From Catenulispora rubra (GTDB lineage Bacteria > Actinomycetota > Actinomycetes > Streptomycetales > Catenulisporaceae): DNA of 60,880 nt. Below the pieces are notes generated by a model. The model saw only the letters and a list, made by a program, of their open reading frames with translations, did no database searches and was not told where the DNA came from. Below, one piece after another: positions 17,051 to 25,770 of this stretch. A program made the position numbers and the translations under genes. Where the stretch lies: positions 1 to 60,880 of the forward strand of contig NZ_JAACYW010000036.1 of assembly GCF_015356825.1 (NCBI RefSeq). Reading direction: 5' to 3'. How positions within the stretch are numbered: the first letter of the stretch is position 1; every line of letters begins with the position of its first letter.

Positions 17051-18220
17051 TTACCCCCGCTGTCGCGGCGCGGCAAGCGGCGCCGCCAGCACCACCCGCG
17101 CAGCGCTCGCCGCGATCAGCTCGTCGTCCCACGGCCGTACCTCGATCGTGGTGTCGCGCACGCACGGCAGCAGGTGGTCCAGCAGCACCGCGTGCAACGG
17201 CTCGCCGAGCAGGTCCCACAGCGCTGTGATCTCCCCGATGATGACCACGCTGCGCGGCCCCAGCAGGTTCACCACGCCGGCCAGGGCCCGGCCGAGCAGC
17301 GTCGCTGCCGTCTGCACCAGCTCCACGGCCGCCTCGTCGCCGTCGCGGGCGGCCACGCCGAGATCGTCGAGGTCTGATGCGGCCGACAGGATGCCGGCCT
17401 CGTGCGCCCTGCGCAGCAAAGCCTCTGTGCTCACCAGCGATTCCAGGCAGCCGCGGTTGCCGCACACGCAGACCGGTCCGTCGGGCTGCACCGGCATGTG
17501 CCCGAACTCGCCGGCGGCGCCGAGCGCGCCCCGGTACGGCGCGCCGTCGAGCACCATCCCGAGGCCGATGCCCTGGCCGATCGCGGCGAGCAGGAAGTCG
17601 GCCTCGTCGGCGCCGGGGCCGTAGAGCCGTTCGGCGGCCGTCACCGCGCTGATGTCGTTGTCCACGAACACCGGCACGCCCAGCGCCTCGCGCAGCCGCG
17701 CGGCCAGCGGCAGCCCGTTCCAGCCCAGCCGCACCGACATCCGCAGGGTCCCGCTCTCCGGGTCGACGATGCCGGGCACCGCGACCCCGACGCCGGCCAG
17801 CGGCAGTCCCTGGCGCCGGGCCTCCTCGATCTCTGTGCGGATCAGGGTGATGAGGCTCTGGAGCGCGTCCGGGGCGGCCGGGTCGAAGGCGCGGCGGAAG
17901 CTGTGCACGACCTCGGCGTCCAGCCGGCAGGTGACGCCGGTGACGTGCTCGTGCGCGACCTGGATCCCGATGGTGTGCGCTGATTCGGGCACCAATGCGA
18001 GGGGGATCGAGGGACGTCCGCCGCCCTGCGACGGCCGCGGCGCCTCCTCGACCAACAAGCCTTCGGCGAGCAGCCGCCGCGTGCCCTGCGTGATCGTCGC
18101 CGGGCTCAGCTCCAGCAGTTCGGCGATCTGCGCGCGGCTGAGCGGGCCGCGCCGGGCCAGCAGCGCGAGCACCGCGGTGCGGGTCATGTCCCCGGAGACG
18201 AAGCCCGCGCCCCACCGCAT
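17051..18220 (-). CDS. ROK-family transcriptional repressor
   Basis: From ATG 18220 (GAAGAAAG 8 nt upstream) the protein has 389 residues; a GTG at 18256 would add 12. The N-terminal winged helix (TAVLALLARRGPLSRAQIAE, LELSPATITQGTRRLLAEGL) is followed by a sugar-kinase-like ROK domain with GVGVAVPGIVDPESG, FVDNDISAVTAAE and the zinc motif CVCGNRGCLESL. Such proteins sense sugars and repress saccharide genes. It is divergent from a GH5 cellulase with a TTAATT-type inverted repeat in between, so it most likely represses the cellulase until a cellulose breakdown product appears. Confidence 0.9.
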   Translation of the reverse strand: MRWGAGFVSGDMTRTAVLALLARRGPLSRAQIAELLELSPATITQGTRRLLAEGLLVEEAPRPSQGGGRPSIPLALVPESAHTIGIQVAHEHVTGVTCRLDAEVVHSFRRAFDPAAPDALQSLITLIRTEIEEARRQGLPLAGVGVAVPGIVDPESGTLRMSVRLGWNGLPLAARLREALGVPVFVDNDISAVTAAERLYGPGADEADFLLAAIGQGIGLGMVLDGAPYRGALGAAGEFGHMPVQPDGPVCVCGNRGCLESLVSTEALLRRAHEAGILSAASDLDDLGVAARDGDEAAVELVQTAATLLGRALAGVVNLLGPRSVVIIGEITALWDLLGEPLHAVLLDHLLPCVRDTTIEVRPWDDELIAASAARVVLAAPLAAPRQRG

Positions 18221-18341
18221 ATCAACCGCTTTCTTCGCCGGACGGCCCCGCGCCACGTCGTCGGCCGTGCCGGGCGCACTGATGGGGAAGCTGCTGGGGA
18301 AATCGTAGTGGTCCGTGCCGGGCGCCGTGCCGGGCCGCCCC

Positions 18342-18371
18342 TTGACAGTGCGTTCGTCTCGGCCCTAGCTT
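18342..18371 (+). promoter_or_regulatory. Promoter of the GH5 cellulase gene
   Basis: TTGACA (18342-18347), an 18-nt spacer and TAGCTT (18366-18371) form a good vegetative promoter. The start would fall about 35 nt before the ATG. Confidence 0.6.
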
Positions 18372-18376
18372 CCGTC

Positions 18377-18402
18377 CAGTTAATTTACACCCGAATTAAT
18401 TG
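18377..18402. promoter_or_regulatory. Probable ROK-repressor operator
   Basis: CAGTTAATT and AATTAATTG are inverted (8 of 9 symmetric) around an 8-nt spacer. This AT-rich palindrome lies just after the cellulase -10 region, a position that blocks transcription. It is the only such element between the ROK gene and its divergent target. Confidence 0.6.
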
Positions 18403-18414
18403 AGGGAGTACCTG

Positions 18415-19503
18415 ATGCGTCATCCCCTCGTGCGTTTCCGGCGCACCGCTTCCGTGCTCGTGGCCGGCGTGCTCGCGGCCACCGTGACCAGCGCGTTCGC
18501 CGCCTACGCCGCCGCGAGCCCGGCCCCGGCCGCCGCCGTCGCCGACAGCGCGGCCGCCAAGGGCGCCCCGCCGAGTGGTTTCCACGGTGTGAACTGGGCC
18601 GACCCTCGCGACAACTACGCCAGCGACGCCGTCGTGCCCAGCGGCCTGAGCGTCACCGACGACTACCGCACCGTCTACCGCGTCACCCAGAAGATGGTCG
18701 ACGGCTTCCGCGCCAACCTCGGCGCCAACACCCTGCGCCTGCCGATCAACCCGGCCAGCGTCGGCACCGCCTGGTGGAACTCCTACCGCGCCACGATCGA
18801 CGCCGCGACGGCCTCCGGCGACAAGGTCATCCTCAGCTACTGGGAGGCGCCGACCCCGAAGAACGGCCGGATCGACGACGTCGCCGCCTGGAACACCATG
18901 TGGGACACCGTCACCGCCGCGTACCGGACGAACCCGCGCGTCTACTTCGAGCCGATGAACGAGCCCTTCGGCTACACCCTGGACGAGTGGGTCCAGGTCT
19001 GCACCGGCTGGCTCGCCCGGCACGCCGACGTCCCGCGCGACCACGTCGTCATCTCCGGCAGCGGCTACAACGACAACGTCACCGGCGTCGGCGCGGCCCC
19101 GGCCCTGAACGGCACGCTGCTCTCGCTGCACTTCTACGGCTACTGGGCCAGCTCCACCACCGAGGCGGACTGGATCAACAACCTGCTTCCCCGCATCGGC
19201 GGCTACGCCTACCGCACCATCATCGACGAGGCCGGCTCCCCGATGACCACCGGCCTGAACTACGGCGCCCACAACGGGAACCAGTACACATCCTACTTCG
19301 CGGCCGTCACCGACACCGCCCGCGGGATGGGCATGGGGATGGTCTACTGGCCGGGCCTGCGAACCGGCGACACGTACTCGATCGAGAGCCTGGACGCCAA
19401 GGGACGCCTGCAGAACAACAACGCCAGCGGTGTCAGCCAACTGAAGTGGGGCTACGGCTTCGGCGCCGTCCCGCCGGTCAACGAGCAGCCCGCGGCTCAT
19501 TGA
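18415..19503 (+). CDS. Secreted GH5-family endoglucanase (cellulase)
   Basis: The 362-residue protein has a signal peptide (cleavage near residue 40) and a single GH5 catalytic domain. Diagnostic parts are GFHGVNWADPRDN, TLRLPINPASVG, the acid/base glutamate near residue 183 in FEPMNEPFG, the HFYGYW segment, and the nucleophile glutamate near residue 272 in TIIDEAGSP. No cellulose-binding domain is attached, unlike the CBM2 proteins further right. GGGAG precedes ATG 18415. It is expected to hydrolyse beta-1,4-glucans outside the cell, under ROK control. Confidence 0.88.
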   Translation: MRHPLVRFRRTASVLVAGVLAATVTSAFAAYAAASPAPAAAVADSAAAKGAPPSGFHGVNWADPRDNYASDAVVPSGLSVTDDYRTVYRVTQKMVDGFRANLGANTLRLPINPASVGTAWWNSYRATIDAATASGDKVILSYWEAPTPKNGRIDDVAAWNTMWDTVTAAYRTNPRVYFEPMNEPFGYTLDEWVQVCTGWLARHADVPRDHVVISGSGYNDNVTGVGAAPALNGTLLSLHFYGYWASSTTEADWINNLLPRIGGYAYRTIIDEAGSPMTTGLNYGAHNGNQYTSYFAAVTDTARGMGMGMVYWPGLRTGDTYSIESLDAKGRLQNNNASGVSQLKWGYGFGAVPPVNEQPAAH

Positions 19504-19560
19504 GGATTGAGCCGCGCTGAGGCCCAACACCCGCCGTGGCAACTACGATGAATGAAAGCA

Positions 19561-19618
19561 TCATCGAGCACTCATATCAGCTGTCGAATCTCATCGACTG
19601 GTAAGCAGTGCTCGATGA
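19561..19618. promoter_or_regulatory. 12-bp inverted repeat upstream of the histidine kinase
   Basis: TCATCGAGCACT (19561-19572) and AGTGCTCGATGA (19607-19618) are perfect inverted copies separated by 34 nt. This fits a looped operator or an mRNA hairpin ahead of the two-component system; the function is unknown. Confidence 0.45.
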
Positions 19619-19648
19619 CGCGTCATCGGGCAGGCACGGCGCGATCGG

Positions 19649-20875
19649 GTGGAAGCGCCAGTGACGGCTGGTGTCGAAGACGGCCTTCATATCGAGCGGC
19701 ACGTGAGTGCGGTCCTGACCGCGGTCGCGGTCACCGCGCGGGCCGTCGCGCTGGTCTGCGCGGTCATCAGCCTCGTCGTCGGGCTGCGCGAGGGACAGTT
19801 CGCGCACATCCGGCTGGCCGTCGCGGCCTATGCGGCGGTCGGGTCGTGGGCGCTGGTGTACCTGGCACGGGCCCGCGGCGGCCCGCCCGCGCTGTGGATC
19901 AGCGCGGTCGACGTGGCGCTCCTGGCCGGCGCGCTGATCACGCTGCGGGTCGCCGGCGGTGCCGGCTACTTCGACAACGTCAGCAACTCGGCGCTGGAGC
20001 CGTTCGTGTCCGCGGCCCTGGTCGGAGTGGCGATCCACGCCTCGACCAGGCAGACGCTGGCGGCCTGTGCCGTCCTCGGCCCGGCGTACCTGGCGACCGT
20101 CATCACCCGGCTGTCGGTCGCCGACGTCGCCAACGCCCTCGGAGACCTGGCCTGGCAGGTCGGCATCGCGCTGGTCTGCCTGGCCGGCGCGCGCCGCCTG
20201 CACCGCGCGGCGGCCGCCGTGAGCGCCGGCGCGCGGTCGGTGCTCACCGAGCGGGAGCGGCTGGCCGAGGACCGGGGCCGGGATCTGGAGCGCCGCCGCC
20301 AGCACGCGGACCGGCGGCGGCGTCATCTGGAACTGCACGACGGCCCGCTGGCGCTGCTGACCGCCATGTCCCGGCCCGCGCCGGTCGGCCATCCCGACGC
20401 CCTGGTGCGGGAACGGTGCGCGGCGAACGCTGACCTGCTGCGCGGCCTGTTGAGCGAGAAGGACGATTCCGGCAGTGAATCAGTGCCCGAACTCCGCCTC
20501 GCGCTCGTCGGCACCGGAGCCGACTGCGCCGCGCTCGGCCTGCGGGTGCGCTACCAGTTCGGGGCCTTGCCGCCGTGGCTGCCGGAGCCGGTCGTCGAGG
20601 CCTTGTGCGGGGCGACACGCGCCGCGCTGAACAACGTCCTGGCGCACGCCGGCACCCGCACCGCCTGGGTGACCGTCGAGGCCGCCGGTGACGATCCGGA
20701 GGCGGTGACCGTGGACGTCGTCGACCGCGGCTGCGGGTTCGACCCGGGCACGACCACGGCCGGCGTGGGCCTGCCGACGGCGATCGCCGGCCGGATGGCC
20801 GAGGTCGGCGGGGCGGCGGGCGTGGACAGCGTCCCGGGCCACGGGACCTGGGTCCGGCTGCGGTGGCCGGCGTGA
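19649..20875 (+). CDS. Sensor histidine kinase (NarL-partner type)
   Basis: The 408-residue protein has about five membrane helices in residues 20-190, a coiled linker rich in Arg/Glu, and a dimerization/phosphoacceptor helix with His in HLELHDGPLALLTAM. The GHKL ATPase carries the N-box RAALNNVLAHAGT and the glycine loops DRGCGFDPG and GVGLPTAIAGRMAE. No separate extracellular sensor domain is seen, so it may sense a membrane signal. It overlaps the response-regulator gene as GTGA and forms an operon with it. The GTG start is the most upstream reasonable one. Confidence 0.88.
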   Translation: MEAPVTAGVEDGLHIERHVSAVLTAVAVTARAVALVCAVISLVVGLREGQFAHIRLAVAAYAAVGSWALVYLARARGGPPALWISAVDVALLAGALITLRVAGGAGYFDNVSNSALEPFVSAALVGVAIHASTRQTLAACAVLGPAYLATVITRLSVADVANALGDLAWQVGIALVCLAGARRLHRAAAAVSAGARSVLTERERLAEDRGRDLERRRQHADRRRRHLELHDGPLALLTAMSRPAPVGHPDALVRERCAANADLLRGLLSEKDDSGSESVPELRLALVGTGADCAALGLRVRYQFGALPPWLPEPVVEALCGATRAALNNVLAHAGTRTAWVTVEAAGDDPEAVTVDVVDRGCGFDPGTTTAGVGLPTAIAGRMAEVGGAAGVDSVPGHGTWVRLRWPA

Positions 20876-21516
20876 TCCGAGTGGCGGTGGTCGACGACGA
20901 CCGGCTCGCCCCGGCGGGAATCAGGGCCCTGCTGGCCGGGCAGCCGGACATCGAGGTCTGCGCGGTGCACACGACGCTCGCCGGGCACCTGGCCGCCGCC
21001 GTCGAGGCCGACGTGGTGCTGCTGGACCTGCTGCTGCAGGACGGCGTCGCCCCGGCTCGCAACATCGCGGCGCTGGTACGCGCCGGCCGCACCGTCCTGG
21101 TCATGTCCGTGCACGCCGACCACCGGGAGGTCTGGGCGGCGATGCAGGCCGGTGCCTGCGGCTACCTGGTCAAGGACGACGATCCGGACCAGCTCGCCGA
21201 CGCCATCCGGACCGTGCACGCCGGCGCCGTGGCGATCACGCCGGAGCTGGCCTTCGTCATCAGCCTCAGCCCGCCGGTGCTGTCCCCGACCGAGCACCAG
21301 GTGCTGCTGCTGCGCAGCCGCGGCCATACGTACGAGGCGATCGCGCACCGGCTGAACGTGGACAAGTCCACGGTCGCCACGCTGCTGCGGCGGGCCGGGG
21401 AGAAGTTCGCAAGGCGGGCCGCGGATACCGCTGTCGATTCTGCTGCTGGAACCCTGTCTCAGCCCTCGACGACGTCCAAAGCCCGCACCGCCTCGGCGAG
21501 GCACCGGATCCCGTAG
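20872..21516 (+). CDS. LuxR/NarL-type response regulator
   Basis: The 214-residue protein has a receiver domain with the acidic pair VVDDD near the start, the phosphoacceptor aspartate in VVLLDLLL, and the conserved lysine in GYLVKDD. The C-terminal LuxR-type HTH is LSPTEHQVLLLRSRGHTYEA and AIAHRLNVDKSTVATLLRRA. GTG at 20872 forms a 4-nt GTGA overlap with the kinase stop, so I prefer it to the GTG at 20863. Its last 58 bp overlap an opposite-strand gene. Confidence 0.88.
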   Translation: MIRVAVVDDDRLAPAGIRALLAGQPDIEVCAVHTTLAGHLAAAVEADVVLLDLLLQDGVAPARNIAALVRAGRTVLVMSVHADHREVWAAMQAGACGYLVKDDDPDQLADAIRTVHAGAVAITPELAFVISLSPPVLSPTEHQVLLLRSRGHTYEAIAHRLNVDKSTVATLLRRAGEKFARRAADTAVDSAAGTLSQPSTTSKARTASARHRIP

Positions 21517-21809
21517 TCCAGCCGCCGGAAGTAGGTGGCCCGGCTCAGGTGGACGCGATGCGCCGTCACGTCATGCCCGGTGCTCCTTCCGAGGTAGTAC
21601 AGCCGCAGGATCTCGGCGGCCTCCTGATCGACCGGCGAGGCGGATCCGGCCATCGCGTCGATCTCCGTGCGGACGAACGCGTTGACCGCCTGCAGGGACC
21701 CGAGCCCCGGCCACGTCTCCAGCGAAAGGTCCGACGGCCGCCGCGGATTGCGCAGGTGGGTCAGGACCCTGCGAACCGCGCCGACCAGAGCGTCTTCCAC
21801 GCTTTTCAT
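21459..21809 (-). CDS. Small helix-turn-helix protein of unknown function
   Basis: ATG at 21809 gives 116 residues. The C-terminal half reads like a sigma-region-4 or phage-type HTH: ASPVDQEAAEILRLYYLGRS, then AHRVHLSRATYFRRLDYGIR. No receiver or ligand domain is attached. It converges on the response regulator and overlaps its 3' end by 58 bp, so the two mRNAs would be mutually antisense at their ends. The overlap weakens the call slightly, but codon use and the HTH pattern favour a real gene. Confidence 0.6.
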   Translation of the reverse strand: MKSVEDALVGAVRRVLTHLRNPRRPSDLSLETWPGLGSLQAVNAFVRTEIDAMAGSASPVDQEAAEILRLYYLGRSTGHDVTAHRVHLSRATYFRRLDYGIRCLAEAVRALDVVEG

Positions 21810-21959
21810 CGTCCGGCGGGCTGCCGGGGGCGGCAATGTCGCACCGGTGTGACAACGGTGAGCTGAGACGAACGTGAGACTTCCACGCCGTCGACCGATG
21901 GCTTAATGATTCGAAGCCGCCCAGGTCGAGCGGTGCGCCTACATGACGGAGGAGCCTTC

Positions 21960-22226
21960 ATGCGGATCAGGAACGCCATAGCCGCCGCAGCGGTGCTGGC
22001 CGCTGCGATCGGACCGGTTGTCACGGCCTCGGCGGCGAGCGCCTACGACCACGGCTGGAAGTGCACCGGCTACGGCGACGGCCCGACGCCTCAGGCGGCG
22101 CACAAGGCGGCCATGGAGGACATGATCGGCAACGTCACGGTCGGGAAGTGGATCTACACCGACGGCCAGAACGCCGACGGCTCGTACTGGGAGCTGATCT
22201 CGGCGGACTGCGTGGCCGTCAACTAG
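21960..22226 (+). CDS. Small secreted protein of unknown function
   Basis: ATG at 21960 has GGAGGAG 5 nt upstream. The 88-residue product has a clear signal peptide (cleavage near ASAASA) and a mature part of about 60 residues with two cysteines (WKCTGY and SADCVAVN), probably forming one disulfide. Composition is typical of small exported actinomycete proteins. A long terminator hairpin follows. Confidence 0.7.
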   Translation: MRIRNAIAAAAVLAAAIGPVVTASAASAYDHGWKCTGYGDGPTPQAAHKAAMEDMIGNVTVGKWIYTDGQNADGSYWELISADCVAVN

Positions 22227-22228
22227 TC

Positions 22229-22279
22229 CACCAGGTCCGCCGGCTCACCAGGTCCGTTGGTTCACCAGGTCCGCAGCAC
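22229..22279. repeat. Three degenerate 17-nt tandem repeats
   Basis: A unit containing TCACCAGGTCCG occurs three times in a row just after the small secreted protein gene, with variable ends. Confidence 0.6.
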
Positions 22280-22284
22280 GGTGA

Positions 22285-22330
22285 AGCCTGCCGAGCGCCA
22301 GATACAGGGTCCGCTGGCGCTCGGCAGGCT
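22285..22330. terminator. Terminator with a 17-bp perfect stem
   Basis: AGCCTGCCGAGCGCCAG (22285-22301) and its exact reverse complement (22314-22330) are separated by a 12-nt loop. It lies between the converging secreted-protein and pyrophosphatase genes. Confidence 0.78.
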
Positions 22331-22380
22331 GTTGGTTTCTCGCCGACCGCGTTGAGCGCCCGGCGTATCAGGCTGCTGTC

Positions 22381-22875
22381 CTATTCGGGTGCCGCCTCAC
22401 TCCGGCGCCGGCGGTCGGCGGCGATGACCGCCTCGGCGGCGGCGCGGTCGGCCCAGGTGCCCGGGTGGGCCTGCCGACCGGGCTCGGTGTCCTTGTAGAT
22501 GTCGAAGAAGTGTCCGATCTCGTCCAGCCGCTCCTGGGCGACGTCGGTCAGATCCTGGACGTCCTCGTAGCGCGGATCGCCCGCCGGGACGCACAGGATC
22601 TTGTTGTCGACGCCCTTCTCGTCATGCGAGCGGTAGACCGCCACCGGCCGGACGGCCACCTCCACCCCCGGGAACGCCGGCTCGTCCAGCAGCACGACGG
22701 CGTCCAGGGGGTCGCCGTCCTGGGCCAGCGTGTCGGGGATGTAGCCGTAGTCGGCGGGATAGCTGGTCGAGGTGAACAGCTGCCGCTCCAGGCGGATGCG
22801 CCCCAGGCGGTGGTCCATGACGTACTTGTTCCGGGAGCCGGCCGGTATCTCGATCACCACGTCGAATCGCATCAT
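22381..22875 (-). CDS. ppa: Inorganic pyrophosphatase, family I
   Basis: The 164-residue protein has the family I signature: [40 protein letters not shown] and DAVVLLDEP, with the active-site Asp cluster, and [18 protein letters not shown] further on. It hydrolyses pyrophosphate to phosphate in the cytoplasm and drives biosynthetic reactions. ATG 22875 or 22872 is preferred over the in-frame GTG at 22884, although none has a strong ribosome-binding site. It is a housekeeping gene within an accessory region. Confidence 0.95.
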   Translation of the reverse strand: MMRFDVVIEIPAGSRNKYVMDHRLGRIRLERQLFTSTSYPADYGYIPDTLAQDGDPLDAVVLLDEPAFPGVEVAVRPVAVYRSHDEKGVDNKILCVPAGDPRYEDVQDLTDVAQERLDEIGHFFDIYKDTEPGRQAHPGTWADRAAAEAVIAADRRRRSEAAPE

Positions 22876-22908
22876 GGTCTTCACGTCGAACGCGGTACCC
22901 GGGGGAGG

Positions 22909-24321
22909 TCAGGTGGAAACGCAGGAAATGCCGCTGAGCGGTTGATTGGCTCCGTTGACGACCATGCCCCAGGAGGTCGAGGCTCCCGGCGCGAGGGATC
23001 CGTTGTAGGACACGGAGTTCGCAGTCACCGCCTGGCCGGATTGTGTTGCCGTCACATTCCAGGAGTTTGCGATGGTCTGCGTTCCGGCGAACGAGAAGCG
23101 CACGGCCCACGCGGAGGTGGCGACAGTCCGGGTATTGGTCACGGTGAACGCGACTTGATAGCCGCTCGACCAGGTCCCGGTCACCGAGGAAGTCACCGAG
23201 CAGCCCGCGCCGGCGCTGGAGCTCGGCGTGGAACTCGGGCTTGAACTCGGGCTCGAACTGGGGCTTGAACTCGGCGTGGAACTGGGGCTTGAGCTCGGCG
23301 AACTCGACCCCGACCCCGACGACGTCGTGTACGGCACCTGCGTATAAGCAGCACCGCAGTTGCTCCCGCAGGACGAAGGCAACGAGAAGCTGTACACCTG
23401 ACCGCCGTTGATGAGGGTGTCCGAAGCGTCGGTCACCCGGATCTGGTAGCTCGACCCGGCGGCCACCGTCGGTCCGATGATGTACGCCTGCCCCATGTCG
23501 CTGTCCATCGTCGCCGAGACCCACGTCCCGTTCGCCGACAGGTACTGCACGCCGTGGATCCCGTTCGCCAGGTGCGACACCGAGATCGCCGGCCAGTACA
23601 CCTGGGCCCCCTGCAGGAAGCCGATGTTGATGTCGCCGGTGTAGTTCGGCGCGTTGATGAACTGCCACGTCACCTGGCGGTTGTTCCAGTGGTTCAGCAG
23701 GTCGCCGACCGCGCCGCCGTTCAGCTGGAAGCGGTTGATCGAGTCGGTGTGCAGGTCGATGTGGTACGGGTCGTCGCGGCACCAGGCGTTGGAGTCGCCG
23801 CAGCTGTCGGCGACCAGCATGTTCAGCGTCGCGCCGTTGTACTTGTCGGCGGTCCACGAGCCGTTGCGGCAGAAGGGCTGGTTCTGCGCGCCGTCGTTGG
23901 TGCCCGTGCAGAAGTCGCCGATGCTCACCTTCACCCACCGGCCGCAGTTCAGCCCGTTGTCGAACATGCCCAGGACGCCGGCCTGCGACGGCGGTACCGG
24001 ACGCGGGAACTGGCCGTAGTTCCCGGGGGAGTTGAAGGCGTTGAGCGCGATGAAGTCCTGGGAGTCCAGGTTCGCCTGCGGCATGCCGCACCCGCCGTAC
24101 GGCGCGCCGAGCCCGTCGAAGTGGGTCGAGTTGCCGGTCACCGGGCTCGGGGTACCGCCGACGCCGAGCGCCTGCGCGGGGCTGCTGGCCAGGGCCGCGG
24201 CCAGCGCGACGATCAGTGCGGCGAGCGCGGCCAACGTGGTGTGCAGGACCGCTCGACGGCGTCGGCGCGGGTGGCGTGGGCGACGTGAGCGGGACGGTGG
24301 AGCTGGTCTGGTGTGGCGCAC
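22909..24321 (-). CDS. Secreted expansin-like cellulose-active protein with CBM2
   Basis: GTG at 24321 has AGGGGAG 8 nt upstream and gives 470 residues. After an Arg-rich signal peptide the N-terminal half (about 60-330) has a double-psi-barrel/expansin-like region with conserved Cys and Asp (GLNCGRWVKVSIGDFCTGTN, ADSCGDSNAWCRDDPYHIDL) and a beta-sandwich partner. A Ser/Pro linker (SSPSSSP repeats) leads to a C-terminal CBM2 starting at GCSVTSSVTGTWSSGYQVAF. Expansin-like proteins loosen cellulose without hydrolysis. It is divergent from the LPMO gene, so disruption and oxidation of crystalline cellulose are probably co-regulated. Confidence 0.75.
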   Translation of the reverse strand: MRHTRPAPPSRSRRPRHPRRRRRAVLHTTLAALAALIVALAAALASSPAQALGVGGTPSPVTGNSTHFDGLGAPYGGCGMPQANLDSQDFIALNAFNSPGNYGQFPRPVPPSQAGVLGMFDNGLNCGRWVKVSIGDFCTGTNDGAQNQPFCRNGSWTADKYNGATLNMLVADSCGDSNAWCRDDPYHIDLHTDSINRFQLNGGAVGDLLNHWNNRQVTWQFINAPNYTGDINIGFLQGAQVYWPAISVSHLANGIHGVQYLSANGTWVSATMDSDMGQAYIIGPTVAAGSSYQIRVTDASDTLINGGQVYSFSLPSSCGSNCGAAYTQVPYTTSSGSGSSSPSSSPSSTPSSSPSSSPSSSPSSTPSSSAGAGCSVTSSVTGTWSSGYQVAFTVTNTRTVATSAWAVRFSFAGTQTIANSWNVTATQSGQAVTANSVSYNGSLAPGASTSWGMVVNGANQPLSGISCVST

Positions 24322-24423
24322 GGTGGCGGCTCCCCTCAAGAGATCTCGGCAGTCGCATGGTCTGCCGGAGGTTCGAAGAGCGTCAAAGTCCTGCGACGCC
24401 GCCCCTGGTCACGGCCGCTCCGG

Positions 24424-24438
24424 CGCGAAACTTTCGCG
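24424..24438. promoter_or_regulatory. CGAAA-N-TTTCG palindrome between expansin-like and LPMO genes
   Basis: CGCGAAACTTTCGCG is a perfect 7+1+7 palindrome. GAAA-N-TTTC palindromes occur upstream of streptomycete xylanase and other glycoside hydrolase genes, where LacI-type repressors act. The rest of this 314-bp divergent spacer shows no other clear motif. Confidence 0.55.
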
Positions 24439-24635
24439 TAACGGGCCTGCGAGCCACGTCGCGCGCCGTCCTGCCAGTACGGGCTCTGACATGCCCGTTC
24501 GACTTCCTTCGACGATCCGGCCGCCCGACGCCGTGCGCCGGCTCACGTAACGGTCCGCGTCGCCAGAGCTACGCTCCGCCCGACACAGTCCGCCACATCT
24601 GTATTTGTCGAAAGGCGAATGGAAAGGCGAGCGAT

Positions 24636-25679
24636 GTGAGCAGAAAGATCCCCAGGAAGCTGGCCGGCGTGCTGCTCGCGCTGGCCGGTCTGATCGGGAC
24701 CATCACCTTCGCGCCGCAGGCCTCGGCGCACGGCGCGATGATGATCCCCGGAAGCCGGACGTTCTTTTGCTACGAGGACGGCCTGACCTCCACCGGCCAG
24801 ATCGTCCCGCAGAATCCGGCCTGCCAGGCGGCGGTGGCCCAGAGCGGGACCACCCCGCTGTACAACTGGTTCGCCGTCGGCAACCGCAGCGGCGCCACCA
24901 GCGGCGGTACGGTCGGCTTCATCCCCGACGGGAAGCTGTGCAGCGGCAACAGCAACTACTACGACTTCTCAGGGTTCGACCAGGTGAGTGCCGACTGGCC
25001 GGTCACGCATCTGACCTCGGGCGCGGGCATCACCATCAACTACAACCGGTGGGCCGCGCACCCCGGGACGTTCAGCCTCTACATCACCAAGGACGGCTGG
25101 GACCAGACCAAGCCCCTGACCTGGGCCGACCTGGAAACGGCGCCGTTCTCGACGATCACGAACCCGCCGAACACCGGCACCGTCGCCACGTTGCAGAGCT
25201 ACTACTCCTGGAACGCGTCGCTGCCGGCGAACAAGACCGGACGGCACATCATCTACTCGGTGTGGGCCCGCTCGGACAGCCCCGAGACGTTCTACGGCTG
25301 CTCCGACGTCGTGTTCGACGGCGGCACCGGCCAGGTGACCGGCATCGGCGCGACGGCACCGCCGCCGCCCTCGGTGCCGTGCACGGCCACGTACTCCGTG
25401 ACCAACTCCTGGAGCGGCGGCTTCCAGGCGCAGATCACGGTGACGAACCCGTCCAAGAACCCGATGAACAAGTGGACGGTCGGGTGGGTGCTGGCGAACG
25501 GCGAGAGCGTGGTCAGCGCGTGGAACGGGACGCTGTCGCAGTCCGGGTCGCTGGCGACGATGAAGTCGGCGGACTGGAACTCGCAACTCGCGGCCGGAGC
25601 CAGTACGAGCTTCGGCTTCGTGGCGAATCAGACCACTGCTCCGGCCCCGCCGGAGAGCCTGTCCTGCACGAGTCCGTAG
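24636..25679 (+). CDS. AA10 lytic polysaccharide monooxygenase with CBM2
   Basis: GTG 24636 gives 347 residues. The signal peptide ends ASA, leaving His32 as the mature N-terminus (HGAMMIPGSRTFFC), the first ligand of the copper histidine brace. The second His lies in NRWAAHPGTFSLYITKDGWD, and the C-terminal part of the AA10 domain ends near GCSDVVFDGG. A short proline-rich linker precedes a CBM2 (CTATYSVTNSWSGGFQAQIT to LSCTSP). It should oxidatively cleave crystalline cellulose outside the cell using copper and peroxide or oxygen. A perfect hairpin follows the gene. Confidence 0.93.
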   Translation: MSRKIPRKLAGVLLALAGLIGTITFAPQASAHGAMMIPGSRTFFCYEDGLTSTGQIVPQNPACQAAVAQSGTTPLYNWFAVGNRSGATSGGTVGFIPDGKLCSGNSNYYDFSGFDQVSADWPVTHLTSGAGITINYNRWAAHPGTFSLYITKDGWDQTKPLTWADLETAPFSTITNPPNTGTVATLQSYYSWNASLPANKTGRHIIYSVWARSDSPETFYGCSDVVFDGGTGQVTGIGATAPPPPSVPCTATYSVTNSWSGGFQAQITVTNPSKNPMNKWTVGWVLANGESVVSAWNGTLSQSGSLATMKSADWNSQLAAGASTSFGFVANQTTAPAPPESLSCTSP

Positions 25680-25704
25680 GCCCGTAGCACTGCTGAGCAC
25701 TGCT

Positions 25705-25743
25705 GCGGCGGCGCGGCCGGGAACGAGTCGGCCGCGCCGCCGC
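25705..25743 (+). terminator. Terminator after the LPMO gene
   Basis: GCGGCGGCGCGGCC (25705-25718) pairs exactly with 25730-25743 across an 11-nt loop. Confidence 0.7.
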
Positions 25744-25770
25744 CCGCCACCTCTGATGAAGGGTCCTGTC

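Noticed and set aside
25680..25770. A single LPMO-lipoprotein operon
   Set aside because: A 14-bp perfect hairpin lies between the genes, so I do not claim co-transcription, only neighbourhood.
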